Positions 50,398-58,700 of a DNA stretch of 64,000 nucleotides are shown in pieces. The number at the start of each line of letters is the position of its first letter. The stretch's first letter is position 1. The stretch lies in NCBI RefSeq assembly GCF_900187065.1, contig NZ_LT906483.1, forward strand, positions 2,914,001 through 2,978,000. The letters are read 5' to 3'. The notes beneath the pieces were generated by a model. It saw nothing but the letters and a program-made list of their open reading frames with translations, had not been told where the DNA came from and did not search any database. A program made the position numbers and the translations under genes. This DNA is from Mycolicibacterium thermoresistibile (lineage in GTDB: Bacteria > Actinomycetota > Actinomycetes > Mycobacteriales > Mycobacteriaceae).

Positions 50398-53300
50398 GAC
50401 GCCTTTGCGGAGGTGGACTCCAGTTCGGACGCGACGTCGGCGGCGGTCATCTCCATTACTTCGAGGTAGACCCGGGCGACCTCGTCGAGGCGCTCGCGGC
50501 CCGATTCGGCGTCGATGAGCCGGCGGGCCAGTGATCCGACGTCACGGGCGGCGAAGATGTCGGTGACCATGACGCCCGGGGAGTCGAGCCAGTCCCGGAT
50601 CCGCGCCACGGTCTGGGTCGCCAGCACCGAATCACCGCCCAGTTCGAAGAAGTCGTCGTCCAGGCCGACGCGGTCCCGGCCCAGCACCTTGGCGACGATG
50701 TGGGCCAGCGCCCGCTCCAACGGGGTCGACGGCGCCCGGTACGACGGCGCCCGGTTGTCGGCCTTCTCGGCCAGGCTGTCGGCCAGCAGGGCCGACACCG
50801 CGCGCCGGTCGATCTTGCCGCCGACGGTGAACGGGATCTGTTCGACGGTCAGCAGATGGCTCGGAACCATGTGCGGCGGAACGAGTTCCCCCATCCGGGC
50901 GGTCAGCTCCTCGACGGTGAGCTGCGGGTCGGTGACACGCACGATCGCGGCCAGCTGCTCGCCGCGGCCGTCGCCGGGAGCGGGCAGGACCGCGGCGACC
51001 GCGCCGTCCACCCCGGCGACGCGACGCAGCGCCGCCTCCACCTCGCCGAGCTCGATGCGGTAGCCGCTGACCTTGACCCGGTGGTCGGCGCGGCCGACGA
51101 AGTCGATCTGCCCGTCGGGCAGGTAGCGCACCAGGTCGCCGGTGCGGTACCAGATGCGGCCGTCGTGTTCGACGAAGCGTTCGGCGGTGAGATCGTCGCG
51201 TCCCCGGTAGCCGCGGGCGATGCCGCGGCCCGACACCCACAGTTCGCCGGGCACCCAGTCCGGGCAGTCCGATCCGTCGGCGGCCACCACCCGGCAGGCG
51301 TTGTTGGGCAGCGGGCGGCCGAACGGCACCGCGGTCCAGGTGTCCGGCAGCGGGTCGGGCGGTTCGCAGATGGTGTTGTGGATGGCGGTCTCGGTGGCGC
51401 CGCCGAGTCCGGCGAACCGCACGTCCGGGGCGGCGCGGCGCAGCGCGCGGACCATCTCGGCGCGCACCCAGTCGCCGCCGGTGGGCACCACCCGCACGGT
51501 GGACAGCGAGTCGGTCACCGACAGCAGCATCTCGAGCCAGCCGGGCATCCAGTGCAGGACGGTGACCCGGTGCTCGGCGATCATCCGCGCCCAGGCGTCC
51601 GGGTTGCGGCGGTCGGCCTCATCGACCACGACCAGGGCGGCGCCGGCCCGCAGCATGCCGAAGATGTCGAGCACCGACAGGTCGCCCTCCAGGGTGGACA
51701 GCGCCAGGCAGCGGTCGTCCGGGCCGATCCCGAAGTGGGCGTTGATGAACTCGACGGTGTTCATCGCCGCGTCATGGCTCACCTCGACCCCCTTCGGCTC
51801 GCCGGTGGAGCCGGAGGTGAACAGCACGTAGGCGATCTGCTGCGGGTCGATCGCCGCCGGGGTGACCCCGGTCTCGTGGGACCCGACGCGCAGCGCCTCC
51901 GCCACGGTCAGGGCGGGCAGATCGGCCGGCAGGTCACCGCCGGCGCAGACCAGCGCCATCCGCGCCCGGGCGTTGCGCAGGATGCCCGCGGCCCGGTCAG
52001 CCGGCTGATCGGCGCCGACCGGAACGTAGGCCGCCCCGGCGGCGTGGATGCCCAGCAGCGCGATGACCTGGTCGACGCCCTTGGGGCCGACCACCGAGAC
52101 GGTGTCGCCCGGTTTGATGCCGGCGACCCGTAGTGCGCCGGCGACCGCCAGGACCTGTTCACGCAGTTGTGCGTAGGTCAGTTGACCCGCCGAGCTGATG
52201 ACCGCGACGGCGTCGGGGGCGGCCTGGGCACGGCGGAAGAAGCCGTCGTGCAGCGCCTCCCCGCTCGGTCCCGCGGTGACGGAGTTGAGCCCGGCGCGCA
52301 CGGCGAGTTGTTCAGCCGGTACCGCCGGCGGGTCGGGGGCGTCCCACGCCGCGTCGTCGGCGGCCAGCCGTTCGAGTTCGGCCAGCTGGTAGGCGAACAT
52401 CGCGTCGACGACGCCGGGGCGGAACGCGTCCTCCCGGACGTCCCAGTTGACCAGCAGCCCGCCGTCGAACGGGGTGACCTGCGCGTCCACCAGCACCTGG
52501 GGCCCCTGGGAGATGTGCCAGACCGGGGTGCCGAACTGTTCGGTGACATCCCCGGCGAACAGGTCGCCCAGGCCCAGGGCGCTGGTGAACACGAACGGGG
52601 CCAGCTGCGGTTTGCCGTGCAGGCGGCTCAGATCGCGCAGCACCGACAGCCCCGAGTAGGTGGCGTGCGCGGCGGAGGTGTGCAGCGCCGCCTGCATCAC
52701 CCGGGCCCGCTCGGCGGGGGTGTGCGCGGCGGTGAAGTCCACGTCGAGCATCAGCGACGACGAGAAGTCACCGACGAGCTTGTCGACGTCGGGATGGAAC
52801 GGCTCCCGGCCGAACATCGGCAGGTTCAGCAGGAAGTGCCGGTTGGTCGACCAGCGGGCCAGGGTCCCGGCGTAGGAGGCGGCGAACGCCATCGCCGGAG
52901 TGATGCCGCGATTGCGGGCGGCGGCGAACAGCCGGTCGCGCATCTCGCCGTCGAGGTAACGCCAGCGGCGGGTGCCCCGGCGCGGGTCGCGCTGTTCGGG
53001 GCGGGGCACCAGCGGCAGCGCCGGCGCCTCGGGCAGGTGTGGGAGCCGGTCGGTCCACCACCGCCGGTCCGCCTCGGCGTCGGCCGGCTCGGTGGCGGTC
53101 AGCGCGGCCCGGTACTCGCGGTAGGTGTAGCCCAGTTCCGGCAGCTCGACGCCCTTGTAGAACCTGGCCAGGTCGGCCATGAAGTTGCGGTAACTGACGG
53201 CGTCGGCGGCCTGCATGTCCAGGTCGACGTGCAGCCGGGTGCGCCCGCCGGGCAGCAGGGTGAGCGCCAGTTCGAGGACCTCGCCGTGCAGCATCTGATG

Positions 53301-53933
53301 CGATTTGGCCTGCCGGATCTCCTCGAGCTGCTGTTCGGCGGCGGCCTCGTCGAGGTGCCGCAGGTCGGTCACCTTGACCGGTAGGGTCCGGTCGCTGATC
53401 CGCTGCGTACCGTCGCCCAGGATCTCGACGCGCAGCATCGGGTGGCGTCGGGCCAGTTTGGCGGCCGCGGCGCCGAGCCGCTCCGGGTCGACACCGACCC
53501 CGTCGAATTCCACGTACAGGTGGGCGGCGACCCCGCCGAGTTCGGTGAGCTCGTCACGGCCCACCCACAACGCGTGCTGGATGGGGGCCAGCGGGAACGG
53601 CGCGTTCGGGTCGTCCGCTGACGCTTGTCCGGCGTTCTCGCGATCCGGGTCTCCGGCGCCGGGGTCGCCTGCCGTGGGCTCCCCTGAACCGGGGGCGCCG
53701 GTGTGTTCGGCGACGAGCCGGGTCCAGGCCGCGACGGTCGGTTCGGCCGCCAACGCCGCGAATCCGACGTCGATGCCCTGGCGGCGCCAGCGACCCGACA
53801 GCGTCATCATGCGAATCGAATCCAGGCCTGAGGCAATGAGATCAGCGTGTGGATCGAGGGACTCGGGGGAAACGCCGAGCAGTTCGGCGACCTCGGCACG
53901 GACGGTCAGCGCAGTGGTCGCTGCAGCACCCAC
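50394..53933 (-). CDS. mbtB: Mycobactin NRPS MbtB (ArCP-Cy-A-PCP)
   Basis: 1179 residues. Aryl carrier domain (SGLDSIRMM, Ser about 39), heterocyclization domain (about 110-530) with the Cy motif D-x4-D-x2-S in DMQAADAVS, adenylation domain (about 560-1030, YVLFTSGSTGEPKGVEV, YRTGDLVRY, KVSGYRIELGEV) and a PCP (LGGDSVLATQTV). It receives the aryl acid from MbtA, couples Ser/Thr and forms the oxazoline. It has no thioesterase, unlike the longer M. tuberculosis protein; mbtT fills that role. GTG 53933 follows AGAGGAG. Two IdeR-like boxes overlap its promoter. Confidence 0.95.
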   Translation of the reverse strand: MGAAATTALTVRAEVAELLGVSPESLDPHADLIASGLDSIRMMTLSGRWRRQGIDVGFAALAAEPTVAAWTRLVAEHTGAPGSGEPTAGDPGAGDPDRENAGQASADDPNAPFPLAPIQHALWVGRDELTELGGVAAHLYVEFDGVGVDPERLGAAAAKLARRHPMLRVEILGDGTQRISDRTLPVKVTDLRHLDEAAAEQQLEEIRQAKSHQMLHGEVLELALTLLPGGRTRLHVDLDMQAADAVSYRNFMADLARFYKGVELPELGYTYREYRAALTATEPADAEADRRWWTDRLPHLPEAPALPLVPRPEQRDPRRGTRRWRYLDGEMRDRLFAAARNRGITPAMAFAASYAGTLARWSTNRHFLLNLPMFGREPFHPDVDKLVGDFSSSLMLDVDFTAAHTPAERARVMQAALHTSAAHATYSGLSVLRDLSRLHGKPQLAPFVFTSALGLGDLFAGDVTEQFGTPVWHISQGPQVLVDAQVTPFDGGLLVNWDVREDAFRPGVVDAMFAYQLAELERLAADDAAWDAPDPPAVPAEQLAVRAGLNSVTAGPSGEALHDGFFRRAQAAPDAVAVISSAGQLTYAQLREQVLAVAGALRVAGIKPGDTVSVVGPKGVDQVIALLGIHAAGAAYVPVGADQPADRAAGILRNARARMALVCAGGDLPADLPALTVAEALRVGSHETGVTPAAIDPQQIAYVLFTSGSTGEPKGVEVSHDAAMNTVEFINAHFGIGPDDRCLALSTLEGDLSVLDIFGMLRAGAALVVVDEADRRNPDAWARMIAEHRVTVLHWMPGWLEMLLSVTDSLSTVRVVPTGGDWVRAEMVRALRRAAPDVRFAGLGGATETAIHNTICEPPDPLPDTWTAVPFGRPLPNNACRVVAADGSDCPDWVPGELWVSGRGIARGYRGRDDLTAERFVEHDGRIWYRTGDLVRYLPDGQIDFVGRADHRVKVSGYRIELGEVEAALRRVAGVDGAVAAVLPAPGDGRGEQLAAIVRVTDPQLTVEELTARMGELVPPHMVPSHLLTVEQIPFTVGGKIDRRAVSALLADSLAEKADNRAPSYRAPSTPLERALAHIVAKVLGRDRVGLDDDFFELGGDSVLATQTVARIRDWLDSPGVMVTDIFAARDVGSLARRLIDAESGRERLDEVARVYLEVMEMTAADVASELESTSAKAS

Positions 53934-53946
53934 AATGCTCCTCTGA

Positions 53947-53965
53947 TTAACGAAGCCTCACCTAA
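53947..53965. promoter_or_regulatory. IdeR-like iron box 1, mbtB-mbtA promoter region
   Basis: 14 of 19 matches to TTAGGTTAGCCTAACCTAA (outer TTA and the right half AGCCT-ACCTAA kept). It lies 14 nt above the mbtB GTG. With box 2 it forms a tandem pair 20 bp apart, as known for the M. tuberculosis mbtA-mbtB promoter. Confidence 0.75.
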
Positions 53966-53966
53966 C

Positions 53967-53985
53967 TTCGCAGAGGCTACCCTAT
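53967..53985. promoter_or_regulatory. IdeR-like iron box 2, overlapping the mbtA -10
   Basis: 13 of 19 matches to TTAGGTTAGGCTAACCTAA with AGGCTA-CCTA kept. TATTCT (53983-53988) is a good mbtA -10 hexamer and overlaps the box, so bound Fe-IdeR would block the polymerase. Confidence 0.75.
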
Positions 53986-54032
53986 TCTCGTCTCACCGGA
54001 CACACCTATCCCAGAGGGGCTGACACAGGCCG

Positions 54033-55709
54033 ATGACCACCGAGTTCCAACCCGTCGAAAGCGATCTGACCAGCGACTTCCGCACCGGATTCGTCCCGTT
54101 CCCACCGGACCGGGTCGAGGAGTATCGACGCGCCGGGTACTGGACCGGACGTCGGCTGGACAGCATCCTTTCCGACGCGGCGGCGGCTCAGCCCGACAAG
54201 GCCGCGGTGATCGACCCGGACCGCAGCCACACCTTCGCCGAGCTGGATGCCCTCGCCGACCGGGTCGCCGCCGGACTGGCCGATCTCGGCATCGCCCCCG
54301 GTGACCGGGTGCTGCTGCAGATGCCCAACGACACCCGGTTCGCGGTCGCGTTCTTCGGGTTGCTGCGGGCGGGCGCCATCCCGGTGATGTGCCTGCCGGG
54401 CCACCGGTCGGCCGAGATGAGCCATTTCGCCGAGGTGTCCGGCGCGGTGGGGCTGATCATTCCGGAGCGGGCGAACGGCTTCGACTACCGCGAACTGGCC
54501 AGAGCGCTCACCGCGAGCCGTCCACGGTTGCGCCATGTGATCGTCGACGGGGCCACCGACCCGTCGGGCGACGGGTTCGTGCCGTGGTCCGCACTCGCCG
54601 AGTTCGCCGGGCCGGCCGTCCCCCGCCCGCCGGTCGACACCACCGCGCCGGCCCTGCTGCTGGTCTCGGGGGGCACCACCGGCCTGCCGAAGCTGATCCC
54701 GCGGACCCACGACGATTACGTCTACACCGCGGTGGCCAGCGCCCGGGCCTATGAGATGACGTCCGACGACGTGTACCTGGTGGTGCTGCCTGCCGCCCAC
54801 AACTTCCCGCTGGCCTGTCCGGGCATGCTGGGCGCGATGACGGTCGGGGCGTCCACCGTGTTCACCGCCGACCCGAGCCCCGAGGCGGCGTTCCCGCTGA
54901 TCAACCGGCATCGGGTCACGGTGACCGGGCTGGTCAACGCGCTGGCCAAACTGTGGGCGCAGGCCTGCGAGTGGGAACCGGAACTGCCCGAGTCACTGCG
55001 GGTGGTGCAGGTCGGCGGATCACGGATGTCCCCGCAGGAGGCCCAGTTCATCCTGGACCGGCTGACCCCGGGGATGTCGCAGATCTTCGGGATGGCCGAG
55101 GGCATGCTGAACTTCACCCGGCCCGGTGACCCGATCGACGTCGTGGTGCACACCCAGGGCCGGCCGATGTCGCCGCACGACGAGATGCGGGTGGTCGATG
55201 AATCCGGTGCCGAGGTGGCCCCCGGTGAAGAGGGTGAACTGCTGGTCCGCGGCCCCAACACGCTCAACGGGTACTACCGCGACGACGAGGCCAACGCCCG
55301 CTCGTTCAGCCCGGACGGGTTCTACCGCACCGGTGACCGGGTGCGGATCTTCGCCGACGGACCGCGGGCCGGCCATGTCGAGGTGACCGGGCGGGTCAAG
55401 GATGTGATCCACCGCGGCGGAGAGACCGTGTCGGCCACCGACCTCGAGGACCATCTGCTCACCCATCCCGCGATCTACGCCGCCGCGGCGGTCCCGCTCC
55501 CCGATGAGTTCCTCGGCGAGAAGATCTGCGCCGCAGTGGTGTTCCGCGGTGCTCCGGTCTCGCTGACCGAGCTCAACGGCTATCTCGACGAGCGCGGGGT
55601 GGCCACCCACGCCCGCCCCGACGTGCTGGTGGCGTTGCCGTCGCTGCCGATGACCGCGGTCGGCAAGGTGGACAAGAAGAAGGTCGTCGAGCAGGTGCTG
55701 TCGCAGTGA
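54033..55709 (+). CDS. mbtA: Aryl-AMP ligase MbtA
   Basis: 558 residues, DhbE/EntE-type stand-alone adenylating enzyme. LLLVSGGTTGLPKLIPRTHD is the ATP loop, AEGMLNFT the aryl-acid-site segment, YRTGDRVR the A7 core and GKVDKKKVV carries the A10 Lys. It activates salicylate as the AMP ester and loads MbtB's aryl carrier domain; here the likely substrate is 6-methylsalicylate (see the PKS). ATG 54033, about 38 nt after the predicted transcript start. It faces the PKS gene across a 33-nt gap. Confidence 0.95.
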   Translation: MTTEFQPVESDLTSDFRTGFVPFPPDRVEEYRRAGYWTGRRLDSILSDAAAAQPDKAAVIDPDRSHTFAELDALADRVAAGLADLGIAPGDRVLLQMPNDTRFAVAFFGLLRAGAIPVMCLPGHRSAEMSHFAEVSGAVGLIIPERANGFDYRELARALTASRPRLRHVIVDGATDPSGDGFVPWSALAEFAGPAVPRPPVDTTAPALLLVSGGTTGLPKLIPRTHDDYVYTAVASARAYEMTSDDVYLVVLPAAHNFPLACPGMLGAMTVGASTVFTADPSPEAAFPLINRHRVTVTGLVNALAKLWAQACEWEPELPESLRVVQVGGSRMSPQEAQFILDRLTPGMSQIFGMAEGMLNFTRPGDPIDVVVHTQGRPMSPHDEMRVVDESGAEVAPGEEGELLVRGPNTLNGYYRDDEANARSFSPDGFYRTGDRVRIFADGPRAGHVEVTGRVKDVIHRGGETVSATDLEDHLLTHPAIYAAAAVPLPDEFLGEKICAAVVFRGAPVSLTELNGYLDERGVATHARPDVLVALPSLPMTAVGKVDKKKVVEQVLSQ

Positions 55710-55717
55710 TCCGCTGA

Positions 55718-55734
55718 CCGGAGAGCGCCTCCGG
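55718..55734. terminator. Hairpin between convergent mbtA and the PKS gene
   Basis: CCGGAG, 5-nt loop, CTCCGG, in the 33-nt gap between the two stops; a likely two-way terminator. Confidence 0.55.
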
Positions 55735-55742
55735 GCCGCGGA

Positions 55743-58700
55743 TCAGCCTCGGGCGCGCAGCATCTCGACGATCCGGTCGCTGACCGCGCCCGCGGTCGGA
55801 TGCTCCCACAGCAACGTCGGCGGCAGCGTCAGGCCGGTCTGCCGTTCCAGCTGCCGGCGCAGTGCGACCGTCATGATCGAGTCGACCCCGATCTCCACCA
55901 GCGGCAACCGCGGATCCACGTCGGTCTCGGCCAGCCCGAGTTCGCCTGCCACCGCGGCGATCACCCGGCGGTGCACCCATTCGGCGAGGTCCCCGTCGTC
56001 AGGGAATCCGTCGGCGGGGAATCCGTCGGAAAGACCGTCCGGAACTTCCCCGCCGGGCGCATCGGCGTCCGGGTCGGCCGGTGCGACATCGGCGAACATC
56101 GGCACCGCCGCGGCCGCCGGGGACAACGGCAGCACCACCACGTTCGGGTCGCCGTCGCGGATCGCCGCGTCCAGGGCCCGCATCGCGTCGTCGACGTCGA
56201 CCGTGCCCATCCCCAGCGCATCGAGTTGTGCGGCGACGAAGTCCGATGCCGACCCCATGCCGAGGCCGCGCCAGGCGGTCCACGCCACGCTGGTGGTCGC
56301 GTCCCCGGATGCGCGCCGGTACCGGGCGAACGCGTCGAGGTAGGCGTTCCCGCACGCATAGGCGCCCTGACCGGGGAACCCGCCCAGATATCCGCACGAG
56401 GAGAACAGCACCAGCCAGTCCAGCCGGCCGGGCGGGAACACCTCGTGCAGCGCCAGCACCCCGTCCACCTTGGGGCGCATGGTCGCCTCGATGTCTTCGG
56501 CGGTCGTGTTCGTCAGCAGCGCACCGGCTTCCACACCGGCGGCGTGGATCACCCCGCGCACGTCGGGCAGGTCGGCCAGCACCTCGCGCAGCCGGGCCGC
56601 GGCGCCGGGAGCGCCGATGTCCAGGGCGGCGACCCGCACCGACACCCCCCGTTCCTCCAGGGCGGTGATCGCGGCGACGGTGTCTGAGTCCCCGGCGCGG
56701 CCCCAGCTGTCCCGGGCCGGCATCCCCGACCGCGACACCAGCACCAGTCGGCGGGCCCCGAGGTCGGCCAGCCGGTGCGCCAGCCGCAGGCCGAGCGCGC
56801 CGGTTCCGCCGGTGATCAGATAGGTGCCGCCGGGCGAGCAGCGCAACCCCTCCCCCGCGCTGTCCCGTGCCCCCGGACCGGCCGGCGCCAGCCGCGCCGT
56901 GTGGGCCACCCCGTCGCGCACCACGACCACACCGTGTCCGGTCAGGGCGGTCAGCGCCCGCACCGGCAACCGGTCCTCACCGATGTCGAGCAGCCCGCCC
57001 CACAGCTGCGGATGCTCGGCCGCGGCCACCCGGGCCAGCCCCCACAGCGGCCCGTGCCCCGGGTCGGTGCCCTCGTGCACGCCCCGGGTCAGCACCCACA
57101 GCCGGGCCCCGGAGTTCGTGGCGCTCAGCCGCTGCAGGGTGTGTAGCACCAGCTGCGCCGACGCGGCCGGGCGGGCGGCGGTCCGCGGCAGCACCAGCAC
57201 GACGGTGCCGGCGGTCAGGTCGGGCGGCAGTGCGGCCGGATCCGCGTAACTGCGGTGCGCCACGCGGGCCTCGTCGAGGTCGCGGGTGACGAACGCCCGG
57301 GTTCGAGCATCGCCGCCGACCAGCACCACCGCGGCGGGCGGGTCGGTGTCGGGCCAGTCCACCGGATGCCACCGCAGGTGGTGCAGCATGCCGGTGAGAT
57401 CACCGGAACTGCCGCCGCCGCCGGGATTCTCGAGTTCCTCGAAACCCATCCCGGTCAGCGTCACCGAGACCGCGCCGCTCTCCTCGGCGATCGTCACGTC
57501 GGTGACGGTGCCCTCCGGGCGGCGGCGCACGTGCAGCAGCGCGATGGCGGGCGGTTTGTCGCGGACGTGCACCCGTTCGATGCGGGCGGGCATCCGCAGC
57601 CGCGGCGGCCCGTCGAAGATGGTCGAGGCCGTCGACGTCGCGGCGTCGATGAGCCCGGCCCAGGTGGCCGGGGCCGACTTGTCGGGTTCCGCGGCCACCC
57701 GGGCGAACAGTTCGCCCTCGCCGCGGTGCAGTTCCAGCACCTCCCAACCGAATCCCATGGCGGCCACCCCGAGACCGGCCAGGGTGTCCACGACGTGTCC
57801 GGCCGGCAGCGGCTGCGGGCACCTGGCCCGGATCGCCTCCTCGTCGAGGACGCCCTCGGCGCCGACGTGGTCGTCGGCGACCCGGGCGGTGCAGTGCGTC
57901 AGCCAGACCCCCGGATCGTCGCAGGCCGTCGTATCGCGGTCTGTCGTGTCGCAGGCCGTCGTATCGCGGTCTGTTGTGTCGCGGCCCGCTGTGGCGCGGG
58001 CGGTGGTGTCCTCCCCGACGATCCGGGACGCCAGCGCCAGTGCGCGGTCCTGCAGCACGACCTGCACGTCGCGGGTCCGCGCGGGCGCGACCGGCGTGCG
58101 CAGCCGCACATCGGCGATGTCGCTTCCGGCCGCGGTCAGGAACGTGTTCAACAGCACCGCGGCAGGCACGATCTCGGTGCCCTGGACAGGATGGTCGCCC
58201 GGGTACGGCCGGGTGGACAGGTCGAGCCTGGTCTGCCAGACCCGGGCGGGCACGGCGCCGGCCACGTCGATCCGTCCGCCCAGCAGGGTGTGCGAGTCGA
58301 CGTCGTGCACCCCGACTCCGCCCGGCGGTGTGCCGGGGGTGCGCCAGAACCGGCGGTGCTGCCACTGGGTTCCGGGCAGCCCGGTAGCCCACCGGGTGCC
58401 CGGCGGGAATGCGGGGCGGACCGGGGCGCCGTGGCAGTACAGCGCCCCGACCACCGCGGCGACGGCCGGCAGTTCCGGTTGTTCACGGCGTAGCACCGGC
58501 AGCACGGCGTGCTCCCCGACCTCGGCCAGTGCCAGCGTCTCGGCCATGGAATGGCAGACCACCGGGTGTGCCGAGACCTCCAGGAACAACCGGTGCCCGT
58601 CCTCGGCCGCGGCGGTGACCGCTTCGGCGAACCGCACCCGGCCGCGCAGGTTGGCCACCCAGTAGTGCTCATCGCGCGCGGCGGTGGACCGCGGGTCGGC

